Assembly (NCBI RefSeq): GCF_031851795.1 | Contig: NZ_CP134696.1 | Coordinates: 1,359,576-1,423,575, forward strand | Length of the DNA stretch: 64,000 bases | Reading direction: 5' to 3' | Source of the DNA: Pontibacter sp. G13 | GTDB lineage: Bacteria > Bacteroidota > Bacteroidia > J057 | Shown here: piece by piece, positions 1 through 8,500 of the stretch | Position numbering within the stretch: the first letter of the stretch is position 1 | Layout of the letters: every line of letters starts with the position of its first letter | The notes under the pieces: model-generated | Database searches by the model: none | The model's input: the letters and a program-made list of their open reading frames with translations, nothing else | Told to the model about the DNA's origin: nothing | Position numbers and translations under genes: made by a program

Positions 1-1
1 A

Positions 2-958
2 GCTTGGCTCAAGGGCATGACCTTCGCCCATGAAGGCTACAGTGTCTACGACGGGTATGGCTCCAAGCAAGCCGCAGGAATGATCGACCGGATCAGGTCT
101 CTATCCGCCAATTCTATGGCGCTTGTCCCCTACTCGGGTTCTCGGCAGGTCAATCAGCCAGGTAGATTCCACTTCAACCGAAGCGCGGGTGGGGAAAACG
201 ACGCATCTCTGGTAGTCGCCGCCTATCACGCCCAAACGCAGGGAATGTCCACCCTCCTCAAGCCCCAGCTGTGGTTTCCGGGGCACTGGCCGGGAGATGT
301 GGAGATGCAAAACGAGGCAGATTGGCAAGCGTTCATGGGCTATTACCGCCAATGGATCAGGCATTATGCGTTGCTGGCGGAGATCCACGGGATAGCGTAT
401 CTGTGTGTCGGTGTAGAATTTGCCAAGGCCACACAGGCGCGACCGGAGGATTGGCGCAAGCTCTGCCAAGATATGCGCAAGCTCTTCAGCGGTCCGATCA
501 CCTATGCCGCAAATTGGGGCGAAGAAGCCGAAAATCTCGCTTTTGGGGAGGCGCTGGATTTCATCGGGGTGAATGCCTACTATCCTCTGAGCGAAGATCC
601 CAAAGCCTCTGACCAAGCACTAAAAGCAGGCGTAGTGGATATGATGACCAAGATTCAAGGATTGGCGGACCGGACCGAAAAACCCATCGTGTTCACCGAG
701 GTGGGATTTCGATCTATCGAAGCTCCTTGGCAGCATCCACATGCAGGGCCTTCGGATCGCGATGTCAACGAGACCGACCAAGCCCGATGCTATGCCACGG
801 TATTGGCAGGCATCCAGTCGTACGAATGGCTCCAAGGAGCGTATTGGTGGAAATGGCCCTCCTATCCGAATTACGACAAGCGCAATCCCAAAAGCTTCAC
901 GCCATGTGGACGGAAAGCTCAGCAGGTGCTTGCCCGGGCCTATCAACACATGCCATAA
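2..958 (+). CDS. GH113-like glycoside hydrolase (5' end outside window)
   Basis: C-terminal part of a TIM-barrel glycosidase resembling family GH113 (endo-beta-mannanase type). The reading frame is open to the window edge (A-W-L-K-G precedes the first Met at 17), so the true start lies upstream. Counting from that Met, the barrel shows a conserved Glu in VGVEFAK (E134) and another in IVFTEVGFRS (E228); by analogy with GH113 these are the acid/base and the nucleophile. Aromatic residues near the C-terminus (YEWLQGAYWWKWPSYP) would line the sugar cleft. The signal peptide cannot be seen. Family assignment is by motif recognition; the substrate (mannan or another beta-glycan) is not established. 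No other glycan genes are adjacent in the visible part. Confidence 0.75.
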   Translation, partial: AWLKGMTFAHEGYSVYDGYGSKQAAGMIDRIRSLSANSMALVPYSGSRQVNQPGRFHFNRSAGGENDASLVVAAYHAQTQGMSTLLKPQLWFPGHWPGDVEMQNEADWQAFMGYYRQWIRHYALLAEIHGIAYLCVGVEFAKATQARPEDWRKLCQDMRKLFSGPITYAANWGEEAENLAFGEALDFIGVNAYYPLSEDPKASDQALKAGVVDMMTKIQGLADRTEKPIVFTEVGFRSIEAPWQHPHAGPSDRDVNETDQARCYATVLAGIQSYEWLQGAYWWKWPSYPNYDKRNPKSFTPCGRKAQQVLARAYQHMP

Positions 959-969
959 TCCATAAACTT

Positions 970-1195
970 GCAGGTGGTGGCCTTGCAGGGTGCGTGAGGG
1001 ATGGGAATGGTGCTGCGCCAGCAGCAGTCCGAAAGGGAAGCGATTCAACTTAGGCATCCCATCCTTTGCAGTAGGGCCAAAATCCCCGGAAAACATCCCA
1101 CTGAGGACGGAGCAACGCGAACCCATGGATCAGCCCGACTCGGCGACTCTGATGCCCGGTAGGCTCATCCTTGCCAGCACGCCGAGACACGCCCA
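970..1195 (+). repeat. Dispersed repeat family 1, copy A (degenerate)
   Basis: Diverged copy of the intergenic repeat seen best at 14.9 and 16.8 kb. Recognisable blocks in order are GGCCTTGCAGG-GTGCGTGAG, CGGAGCAACGCGAACCCATG and the terminal GACACGCCCAA. It fills most of the 397-bp gap between the glycosidase and the next gene; the remaining bases up to 1355 show nothing recognisable. Open frames crossing it are by-products of the repeat. Confidence 0.7.
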
Positions 1196-1355
1196 ACTCA
1201 TCCCATTGGTTCAAGCTCAAAACCCCCAATTGAACATTCATCATGACCCGGAGTTTGTTGAGGAACGTCATTGTATCGTGGAAATAGCCCTAACATCTTC
1301 CCTTGGCGGGTCCAGAGACCATGCAGGGGATCAATTCCACCAAAATTACTCCGCT

Positions 1356-2141
1356 ATGAAATGGTATATCTCAACTTGGCTGGTGCTGGCAATGCTGATC
1401 AGCGCTCCGGTGTTTGCCCAAAATGATGATGCGGATTCGGATGTCCCGAAATACGTGATGTTCATCGAGGATCATGTGCCAGCTGACAAGGTAAAAACCT
1501 ACGAATCGGGGATTTCCTACTTCCGGAATGGCGCAAAATCCCACAATGCCGATATGAGATGGTCCTGCTATCAGCTCAGTGATGGCCGATTTGTCTACAC
1601 CGTGCCGATGGATAGCTATGCCGAATTGGACGAAGATCCTTGGGCTGATATGGTGAAAAAAATGGACTCCATGGAAGTTTCTAAGGCTCGTACCCAGATC
1701 TTGGGATCGCTGACCAACTCCTCCGAATACATGGTGAAGCCCATGGCCGAACTGTCGTACCGTCCCGCCGTCAAGGCTCCTCAGACTCGGGGAACCTATG
1801 TGGACGTGCACTACTTCTTCTACACCCCAGAAAATGGCCGCACACTCAAAGGGCTATTTGGGGAAATGAAGGAACTGTGGGAAGCCAAGGGCATCGATCA
1901 GGCTTATGGGGTCGACAAAACCGACTTTGGGGGCGATCGTCCGCATTGGATCGTGTACTCGGTGTACAAGGACGAGGCGGAATTCCAGCGCAAATCCAAA
2001 GAGATGGAAGCGCAAATGGGCGACGAATTCACCCAGCTTCATGAGAAAATCGCATCTCATTGCACCGAAGTAGTGGATGTGACCGCGATCTACCGACCTG
2101 ATCTCTCCTACCACGGGGAAGAAGTCACGGCAGACCGATAA
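1356..2141 (+). CDS. Secreted protein of unknown function
   Basis: A 261-residue exported protein. The start at 1356 is chosen because it begins a clean signal peptide (MKWYISTWLVLAMLISAPVFAQ, cleaved after A-Q); a longer frame reaches back through a repeat and is not credible. The mature protein is acidic and aromatic-rich, with two halves that each look like small alpha/beta units (YVMFIEDHVPADKV... and YVDVHYFFYTPENG...), reminiscent of dimeric alpha-beta barrel (NIPSNAP/ABM-like) folds; that similarity is only an impression. No catalytic motif is visible. It is a single gene converging on the AddB-like gene, with a shared terminator between them. Confidence 0.75.
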   Translation: MKWYISTWLVLAMLISAPVFAQNDDADSDVPKYVMFIEDHVPADKVKTYESGISYFRNGAKSHNADMRWSCYQLSDGRFVYTVPMDSYAELDEDPWADMVKKMDSMEVSKARTQILGSLTNSSEYMVKPMAELSYRPAVKAPQTRGTYVDVHYFFYTPENGRTLKGLFGEMKELWEAKGIDQAYGVDKTDFGGDRPHWIVYSVYKDEAEFQRKSKEMEAQMGDEFTQLHEKIASHCTEVVDVTAIYRPDLSYHGEEVTADR

Positions 2142-2150
2142 CAGGCAAAA

Positions 2151-2182
2151 CGGGCGCGGATTTTTTGCCGCGCCCGGTTTTT
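2151..2182. terminator. Bidirectional terminator
   Basis: Nine-base GC stem CGGGCGCGG / CCGCGCCCG around an ATTTTTTG loop, followed by GTTTTT on the + strand and by TTTTG on the - strand. It lies between the convergent genes ending at 2141 and 2181 and can serve both. Confidence 0.85.
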
Positions 2183-5096
2183 ATGCTTCACGTCCGCAGA
2201 TCTGATTGTAGGGGCAGTAGGCGCATGCATCCCGATCTTCGGTCTGGGCATAGGATTCATTCCAGATCTGGAGAATGAGTTCCGTCAACAACTGCCCAAA
2301 CTCTTCCAGATGCCGCTCCGGAATGGAAGCCCCCTGATTGACGTATTTGACGCCATCGGTGAGGTGCTTAGCGGTGTAATATCCCACTTTCACGGGCAGG
2401 CCGGGGAAAGCGCGGTCATGCAGCCAAGCATACAGGTACCCCTGAAACATCTCCTTGAATTTGCCGCTTTCGAAGAGTTCTCCCAGCTCCTTGAGTTCCT
2501 TCAGGCTCACATTCCCAGTCTTGTAATCCAAGATCCGCTTGGTGCCATTGGGGAGTTCGTCGATCCGGTCAAATGCCCCTCCAATCCGAATGTGCAGGTC
2601 TTCGATCTCCACTTGGGTGAAGAATTCTTCTTGTGCCTCCAAGCCCGTGACCCGAAAGGGAATCATCTTCTTGTCCTGTCCAATCACCCGCTTGCAAAGC
2701 CGCTCGATGACTTCGCGTTTGAGGTAGTTTTGGCCATAGAGCTCGCCCTTGATGGGTAGTCCTTGGCGCACAAATGCCTCATTCACCTTCAGCGGAATGC
2801 CTCTTGCGACCTCGTTGAGCATGTCCTGATCCACGGGAATTCCCTTGATCGGCTTGTAGAGCTCCTCCATCGCCTCGTGAAAAATGGTCCCGAAGGTATT
2901 GGCTTCCATCTGCTCGGCTACTGTCTCACGTTCCTTGAGCCCTGCGATATACCGGAAGTAGAATTTGAGGGAACAAGTCAGGTAGGAAGTCAAGGCAGTC
3001 GCGGACAAGAACCGCGCTCCCCCACCCTCCTGGGCAAAGGTCTGCTTGAGCTTCTCGCGGGTCTCCTCCGAAGCGGGAATCTCGATTCGTTTCTCCGGCA
3101 ACATGGACACATCGGTGGACACTTGCTTGTCGTGAACCCGAATGGTCGGATGCTTGCGGAAAAAATGCCGAATCTGGCGAATAAACCTAGATACCTCCCG
3201 GACCCCTCCACTTTCACTCACCACGGAATTGTAGATCAGATGGACCTCCTCAGACCGTTGGAGCAGGCGGTAAAAGTGATAGGCATAGATGGCGTCTTTC
3301 TCTTCGTAGGTCGGCAACCCAAAGCCTCGCCTCAAGTTGTAGGGGATGAATGTATTGCCACGGCTTGTATCGGGAAGATTGCCCTCATTGGCGGACAGGA
3401 TGTAGACTTTCTTGAAATCCAACACCCGCGTCTCCAAGAATCCCATCATCTGTACCCCGACCAGCGGTTCGCCTTCGAAGGGGATCTTCACCGCCCGCAT
3501 CACCTCCTGAAACAATCGGGTGAATCCCTCGATTCGGATATCGGGCTTGTGCCGCATCAGGATATCCCGAAACTGGGTGAATACATCCAGAAAATGAAGG
3601 GTGTACTCCAATTCCAATTGCCCCGAAAGTTCCGCCGCATAATCCACCAGCGCCTTGAATAGGTCCTGGATGTGATCCAACAATTGCGGAAGTTCCTCCG
3701 ACCTAAAGGGAATGGATATCGGCGGGCTCAACGCCGCCTGCAAAAGCGGAGGCCATTCCGCTTCGGGCAAGGCAGCAATGGACGCATAGACGAGGTTGCG
3801 CTTCTTGACGAATTCCACGATCTGTTCGCTCAGATCGCCATGTCTCGTACGGATCAGGGGATTGGTGAGCAGCAGCACCAGATCCTCGTGATAGAACTCT
3901 CGCTGACGTTTGGCAGAAAGCCTCATATTCCGGACGAGCCGGAGCGCGGTCATCAGGAAGTGGTAGATATGCGTCTGACGGAGTGGATATCCCATCGTAA
4001 TATTGAGTCGGGAAACCGTATCGGGCAGGGCATATAGCGATGGGAAAAGCAGATGCTCATCTGCCAAGACGATAGCGTGATCGCGCTGATTGTCCTCCGT
4101 CAGATCGGTCTCCCTGAGCAAATTGCCGAGATATTGGGATTGGCCGATTTCGAGCGGAACCCCCGTGATATGGATGTCGGTGGGAGTGGCCGTCATCTGA
4201 TGATGAATGAGTCGGCTTTCCCATTGGCGCCATTTACGATGGTACTCATCGATGAATTTGCCCGGTTCCTCTCCCGCCAAATGCCCGCGTTCAGACATCT
4301 TCTGGCGCATGGCGTGAGCCTCGTCTGGGGGCGTGAAATAGATCTGGTCGGTATCCCAATAGACAATTCCCTGATCGGTTTTGAGGGAGTACTCCATCAA
4401 TTGCTCCTCCGCTCGGGACAATGCATTGAACCCGACAAACACGACCTTCCGATAGTCGAAATCCAACGTTTCGGCCTTCACCTCCTCGATGAGTTTCCGG
4501 TAAGCCATGCCGTCATAGCCTTGGCCCCTTTCCAACAGATGTTGCTGGAAGGCGTGATATACCTCGGCCAGACCACTCCAGATCTTCATGAACCGCGCTT
4601 GATAAGCCGTAGGTTCACCACCAGGTCCACGCAACGTCATCCAAAAATCTCGAATGGATTTCAGGTCGATGTCGGGCAGCTGGAAGAACGCATCGATCTC
4701 CTTCAGATCCAGTAGATTGGCAAACAACTTATCGGGATCTACAAGGTATTTGTCCAATTCATCAAAATCCCTCAGCAGCATACCGCCCCAGGCGTAGAAC
4801 CGCTCAAAAGGCTCTTCCCACTCGGGATCATCGGCACGCATGAGCTGTTGGTAGACCTCATACAACTCGAATACGAGAGCCATCTTCTCGGGAAACTGCC
4901 AGCCGGATTCTTCCCGGACAAAATCCTGAATCGTCACCATTTTGGGTGCCCAGAGCGTCTGTCGGTAGGTCTTGGCGAGGGCATCACGCAGAAACACCAC
5001 CGCACGGCGCGTAGGCACGACGATGCAGAGTTCAGAAATATCAGCGCCGAATTCCTGTTGGAGATCTTCGACGATTTGCTGGAGAAATGGCTTCAT
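2181..5096 (-). CDS. AddB-like PD-(D/E)XK nuclease / helicase-fold protein
   Basis: A 971-residue protein of the Bacteroidota AddB-like family, expected to act in double-strand-break end processing. The C-terminal nuclease domain shows FGTIFHEA, then GGAFDRID (D843) and LDYKTG (D857, K859), the RecB-type catalytic motifs. Four cysteines bracket it (C708; C958, C961, C967 in CAYCPYNQIC), the arrangement that holds the 4Fe-4S cluster in AddB. The N-terminus begins ELCIVVPTRRAVVFLRDAL and has no Walker A P-loop, so the helicase-like part is probably structural. No AddA/RecB-type partner is beside it; the partner, if any, lies elsewhere. The gene stands alone between a terminator and repeat copy B. 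Confidence 0.85.
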   Translation of the reverse strand: MKPFLQQIVEDLQQEFGADISELCIVVPTRRAVVFLRDALAKTYRQTLWAPKMVTIQDFVREESGWQFPEKMALVFELYEVYQQLMRADDPEWEEPFERFYAWGGMLLRDFDELDKYLVDPDKLFANLLDLKEIDAFFQLPDIDLKSIRDFWMTLRGPGGEPTAYQARFMKIWSGLAEVYHAFQQHLLERGQGYDGMAYRKLIEEVKAETLDFDYRKVVFVGFNALSRAEEQLMEYSLKTDQGIVYWDTDQIYFTPPDEAHAMRQKMSERGHLAGEEPGKFIDEYHRKWRQWESRLIHHQMTATPTDIHITGVPLEIGQSQYLGNLLRETDLTEDNQRDHAIVLADEHLLFPSLYALPDTVSRLNITMGYPLRQTHIYHFLMTALRLVRNMRLSAKRQREFYHEDLVLLLTNPLIRTRHGDLSEQIVEFVKKRNLVYASIAALPEAEWPPLLQAALSPPISIPFRSEELPQLLDHIQDLFKALVDYAAELSGQLELEYTLHFLDVFTQFRDILMRHKPDIRIEGFTRLFQEVMRAVKIPFEGEPLVGVQMMGFLETRVLDFKKVYILSANEGNLPDTSRGNTFIPYNLRRGFGLPTYEEKDAIYAYHFYRLLQRSEEVHLIYNSVVSESGGVREVSRFIRQIRHFFRKHPTIRVHDKQVSTDVSMLPEKRIEIPASEETREKLKQTFAQEGGGARFLSATALTSYLTCSLKFYFRYIAGLKERETVAEQMEANTFGTIFHEAMEELYKPIKGIPVDQDMLNEVARGIPLKVNEAFVRQGLPIKGELYGQNYLKREVIERLCKRVIGQDKKMIPFRVTGLEAQEEFFTQVEIEDLHIRIGGAFDRIDELPNGTKRILDYKTGNVSLKELKELGELFESGKFKEMFQGYLYAWLHDRAFPGLPVKVGYYTAKHLTDGVKYVNQGASIPERHLEEFGQLLTELILQIWNESYAQTEDRDACAYCPYNQICGREA

Positions 5097-5200
5097 GGGA
5101 AATTGATCCGGATAGGGAAAACTTGGCAGGAATCGAAAGATAGCGCATTTCCTTCACATTGTCTGCAATTCCGATCATGGAGGATCATTTCGAGGGATTT

Positions 5201-5364
5201 TTGGGTGTGCCCCCGCGAGCTCGGCTGAATGGAAGTCTCTTGGCACCAAGGCGCGGGGTCGCGTGCTGCATGGGTTCGCTGCGCTCCGTCCTCCGCTGAT
5301 GGCTCCGGACCGCTCCCAAGGTCGCGCCATTCCGCCCGCTCACACCGCCACAGGCCATCCGCAC
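5201..5364 (-). repeat. Dispersed repeat family 1, copy B
   Basis: Reverse-oriented copy: begins GGGTGTGCCCCCGCGAGC, continues GCGCGGGGTCGCGTGCTGCA, GGGTTCGCTGCGCTCCGTCC and GGCTCCGGACCGCTC, and ends GGCCATCCGCAC. It occupies the gap between the AddB-like gene and the SnoaL-like gene. The flanks 5097-5200 and 5365-5408 show no feature I can name. Confidence 0.85.
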
Positions 5365-5408
5365 AGGCTATGATCTTCCTCCAGAGCATGTTCCTCTCAG
5401 CATTTTCG

Positions 5409-5447
5409 AAAAAGCGCCGACTCCCTCATTTGGGAATCAGCGCTTTC
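5409..5447 (-). terminator. Terminator of the SnoaL-like gene
   Basis: Long stem formed by AAAGCGC...GCGCTTT with inner GACTCCC/GGGAATC (one mismatch) and a CATTT loop region. On the - strand it is followed by TTTTT, 23 bp beyond the stop codon at 5470. Confidence 0.8.
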
Positions 5448-5469
5448 TCTACCGCTCGCAGCATTCTAG

Positions 5470-5949
5470 CTAGAAAACCCCATTCGAATTTCGGATGCTC
5501 CCGCCCGAGATCAACATAAAAAGCCGCATGGACGCGTCCAATGGCTGGATGGAGTCCCAATGCTCGCGGATTTCCCCATCGACAATTTTCCAGGTATCCA
5601 TGATGTTGAACCCCTTCTTGTCATTGCCCCGATGCTTTTTGTTGACCGTGGCGTGGGAATGAAACGTGATGTAGTCCCCATCCGCCATCATGTGTTTGAC
5701 ATCGTAGGTGTAGTCCGGAAATCGCTTGGCCATGTTGCGAACGTAATTGACCAACTCCTTCATGCCGTCTGGAATATTGCGGTTGTGCTGGACATAGTTG
5801 TTCTCGCCAAATTGGTTCAGTACATAGTCGAAATCGTGGTCGATCATGATGTGCTGGATGAAATCGGTCGCTACTTGAGCATTGGCCAATTCCTTCTCAG
5901 ACCAATCTTCCTTTTTGAGTGCGTCGAAATTGATGGTGTGGGTACGCAT
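5470..5949 (-). CDS. SnoaL-like / NTF2-fold protein
   Basis: A 159-residue cytoplasmic protein of the NTF2-like superfamily, closest in appearance to the predicted SnoaL-like polyketide-cyclase group: helical N-terminus, then the curved-sheet segments YVQHNRNIPDG, ITFHSHATV and MDTWKIVDGEIREHWD, where the paired His/Asp residues usually line the pocket. No substrate can be deduced. It is divergent from the HxlR regulator at 6082 and shares the 132-bp intergenic region holding two palindromic operators, so it is the likely HxlR target. Confidence 0.8.
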   Translation of the reverse strand: MRTHTINFDALKKEDWSEKELANAQVATDFIQHIMIDHDFDYVLNQFGENNYVQHNRNIPDGMKELVNYVRNMAKRFPDYTYDVKHMMADGDYITFHSHATVNKKHRGNDKKGFNIMDTWKIVDGEIREHWDSIQPLDASMRLFMLISGGSIRNSNGVF

Positions 5950-6022
5950 ATCCTGTTAATGATTGTTCAGATTTGAGTATGCTTCCCTGATCCTCGATTG
6001 GCGGAAAGCGGAAAAACAATTA

Positions 6023-6039
6023 ACTTGCAAAAAGCAAGT
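6023..6039. promoter_or_regulatory. Palindromic operator 1 (HxlR-type)
   Basis: ACTTGCAAAAAGCAAGT, an inverted repeat with ACTTGC/GCAAGT arms, between the divergent SnoaL-like and HxlR genes. Assigning it to the adjacent HxlR protein is inference from position and the regulator family's habit of autoregulation. Confidence 0.7.
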
Positions 6040-6058
6040 GAATGCAATAACGACATTT

Positions 6059-6075
6059 ACTTGCAAAAAACAAGT
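6059..6075. promoter_or_regulatory. Palindromic operator 2 (HxlR-type)
   Basis: ACTTGCAAAAAACAAGT, differing by one base from operator 1 and 36 bp from it, ending 6 bp before the HxlR start codon. Tandem sites on nearly the same helical face suggest cooperative binding by two dimers. Confidence 0.7.
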
Positions 6076-6081
6076 GTTTGT

Positions 6082-6495
6082 ATGAAAAAAATAGAAAGAC
6101 GTTCAGCCTGTCCGGTGAGCTTTGCATTGGATTTCTTCGGGGACAAATGGACATTTCTGGTCCTCCGGGACATGATCTTTCACGGGAAACGGTACTACAA
6201 GGAATTTTTGGCTGCGGACGAAGGGATTGCTACAAACATCCTGTCTGACAGGCTCAAACGGCTGGAGTCAATTGGCGTCATACACTCCATGAAGGACCCA
6301 AGCAAGAAAACCCAGAAGGTCTATTCCCTGACATCAAAAGGCAAGGATCTCATTCCGATTTTGGTGGATATGATCGCTTGGTCCGCCAAGCATGAGGAAG
6401 GGCTGAATGTCACTCAAGCGTTTTTGGATCGCGTGAAAAATGACCGAGAGCAATTATTGGACGACATTATGGGAAGCTTGGAGCAGAGATCATGA
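6082..6495 (+). CDS. HxlR-family transcriptional regulator
   Basis: A 137-residue winged-helix regulator. The start at 6082 (MKKIERRSACPVSFALDFFG) is preferred because the family begins a few residues before the conserved Cys-Pro; an upstream extension would translate the operators. Visible family signatures are CPVSFALDFFGDKWTFLVLRD, GIATNILSDRLKRLE (recognition helix) and KVYSLTSKGKDL (wing). The N-terminal Cys of the CP motif is the residue that senses oxidants or electrophiles in several relatives (YodB/HypR group). It faces the SnoaL-like gene and converges on a second NTF2-like gene. Confidence 0.9.
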   Translation: MKKIERRSACPVSFALDFFGDKWTFLVLRDMIFHGKRYYKEFLAADEGIATNILSDRLKRLESIGVIHSMKDPSKKTQKVYSLTSKGKDLIPILVDMIAWSAKHEEGLNVTQAFLDRVKNDREQLLDDIMGSLEQRS

Positions 6496-6503
6496 GGGAG
6501 CAT

Positions 6504-6863
6504 TCACGCCTGGGGAATCGGCAGGTTGTGCATCCGCAAAAAGGAAAGCTTATCCCAGTAGCCTCGTTGGAATTTGATTTTGTCATCTTGAATGTGGAAG
6601 AATCCACATCCTCGCAGCCCCAGCGGGTCTTTCCATTCCAGAATGGCCCATTCACCGTCCTCCAATATCTGTTCGGGGATGCAGGTCATGTCCGCCTCTG
6701 CAAATTCTCGCGCAAACATTTCCCGAATGGCTTCCCTGCCCACTACAGGATCTTGGGTGACCTGATGATTGACGGCATCGTCATGATAAAGCGCCGCAAG
6801 GGAATCCGCATGGCCTTGGTTGAATAGCTCGATCCATTGTTTGACGAGGGCTTTGGGAGTCAT
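6504..6863 (-). CDS. NTF2-like / SnoaL-like protein
   Basis: A 119-residue single-domain NTF2-like protein: VKQWIELFNQGHADSLAALY helix, DDAVNHQVTQDPVVGREAI, FAREFAEAD, then the sheet WAILEWKDPLGLRGCGFFHI. No signal peptide. It ends 8 bp from the HxlR gene in tail-to-tail orientation. It is not a close paralogue of the 5470-5949 gene, and I cannot assign a substrate. Confidence 0.8.
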   Translation of the reverse strand: MTPKALVKQWIELFNQGHADSLAALYHDDAVNHQVTQDPVVGREAIREMFAREFAEADMTCIPEQILEDGEWAILEWKDPLGLRGCGFFHIQDDKIKFQRGYWDKLSFLRMHNLPIPQA

Positions 6864-6988
6864 GATGTTGCGATTGATTTGACTCCATCAATATACGCAA
6901 GGCACGGTTATTTTGAGAATCGCCTGATCCCTAAAACCCAAATGCCACTCCTGATGAGAAGTGGCCAATTTCTGATCAAACGTAATGC

Positions 6989-8251
6989 TTAGGGATTTTT
7001 CGTTTGCAGCAGGGCTTCCTTTTTCGGCGGGGTGACTTTCTTGAAAGAGCCGTCGGCCTGCTTCACATACACAAATCGCCCGAAAGAGAAGGTATCCCCG
7101 GTCTTGAGGGTACTGAGGTGCCAAATATCCTCATCCTCCGTATGAATCGACCCACCCGTAATCGAGGCCAACGTGAGATAATGCGGATGCACCCACGTAC
7201 TTGTCACCATGCGGGCACGGCCCAGTCCGACCTCGCGTTCCTTCCGGCCAGAAAACAAGATGATCCGCACCGGATGTTCCAATTTCGGCATCAGTCGCCA
7301 GTCCCGAATGGAACTGTTGCGGTCGGGAATGAGGATGACTTCCCCGAATTCTTCGATGTTGTGGGTAGCGCGAAGCAAGGCTTCGATATCATTTTCAGCG
7401 GGATCGCCGCCCAGACCGTTCTTTTTGACCTTAGCCATGAGTGCCAGTACATCGTTGAGGTTGTTGGGCTGGATATGGTAGATTCCGCCTGTCTTACCGA
7501 TCTTCTTGAGATTGTGAGGGGTCCAATTGCCGTCGTTGAAGATGACCAAGTTTTCGATCGCGTTTTGGTTGAGGTGTTTGCTCTGCCAATTCATGACCGT
7601 CGCCCCCTTGGTGTACATCGAGGAGGTCCAGTCCATGACGACGAGCTTTTGGGTCCATTCTGGATGACGCTCAAGCACCTTGAAAGCGGTGGAATCCGGC
7701 AATGGCCCTTCAAACATCACCTTGGCGACCTTCCGGATCACGGGATCCTGCTGCGATAGGCTATCGACAAGCGACCGATCCTGCATGGCCAAGTGCAACA
7801 CAAACCCGTGGAAGTATTGCATGGCTTCCGGCTCACTTTTGCAATCTGTCTGAAGAATGTACCGCCATTGGATGTCATCCCGCTCAAACCATGCAGGCTG
7901 GAGTTCATACAGGGACTTGAGACGATTTTCCAGCAACCAATCATAATCGGTCAACCAATCGTTGAAATCCCAGGGATATCTCGTATACACCAAGTCGATA
8001 GCGGTAACCCACGACGGATCGATTTGGGCGACATCCTCGGGATTGAGGATCACGGGGCTTGCATAAGGCACGAACAGTTGAATCAAAGCCTCCGTCTCGG
8101 GGGCTTCTTCCAAGGTATTTCCTACGGAGAAAATGGGGATAAACTGGACGTCGGCATTGGGAGGCATACGGAACTGGCCATGCAGTGGAATCACCCAGCA
8201 GGTGAGCCACAATGACAATCCCATTGATATTTGCCGGAAATAGGTTTTCAT
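6989..8251 (-). CDS. Secreted protein with a von Willebrand A-like domain
   Basis: A 420-residue exported protein; the Met at 8251 is chosen because it starts the signal peptide MKTYFRQISMGLSLWLTCWV...HG. Residues about 200-370 look like a vWA fold: LVVMDWTSSMY gives a D-x-T-x-S MIDAS (D207, T209, S211), followed by IENLVIFNDG, GGDPAENDIEALLRA and FGEVILIPDRNSS, matching successive strands and metal loops. The C-terminus (SFGRFVYVKQADGSFKKV) is not a recognisable sorting domain. Family and partner are unknown. It has no operon neighbours. Confidence 0.6.
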   Translation of the reverse strand: MKTYFRQISMGLSLWLTCWVIPLHGQFRMPPNADVQFIPIFSVGNTLEEAPETEALIQLFVPYASPVILNPEDVAQIDPSWVTAIDLVYTRYPWDFNDWLTDYDWLLENRLKSLYELQPAWFERDDIQWRYILQTDCKSEPEAMQYFHGFVLHLAMQDRSLVDSLSQQDPVIRKVAKVMFEGPLPDSTAFKVLERHPEWTQKLVVMDWTSSMYTKGATVMNWQSKHLNQNAIENLVIFNDGNWTPHNLKKIGKTGGIYHIQPNNLNDVLALMAKVKKNGLGGDPAENDIEALLRATHNIEEFGEVILIPDRNSSIRDWRLMPKLEHPVRIILFSGRKEREVGLGRARMVTSTWVHPHYLTLASITGGSIHTEDEDIWHLSTLKTGDTFSFGRFVYVKQADGSFKKVTPPKKEALLQTKNP

Positions 8252-8500
8252 AAAAGCGATGCTAGGGAGGCACAATGTATCTTTGAGAAAATGCAGATAC
8301 CGGTAAAGGTTACATTACGAAATTTCGCAGATCGGGATTTATAGCCCTTCCCCCAATGAGCAACCGGAGCTCCCTTTTCAGTTGCAAATCGAGGTACAGG
8401 TTTGATCCCCAGCATGTGGGTTCCCTCCGTTACTTCGAGATCATCAAATTCCCAAAATCCCTTCTGTCATTCAAGCGAATCTCTCCGATATGCTTGCAGA

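Noticed and set aside
990-1355. N-terminal extension of the gene at 1356
   Set aside because: It would translate a degenerate copy of the intergenic repeat and bury the signal peptide.
5998-6081. Upstream start for the HxlR regulator
   Set aside because: It would place both palindromic operators inside the coding sequence and add residues absent from the family.
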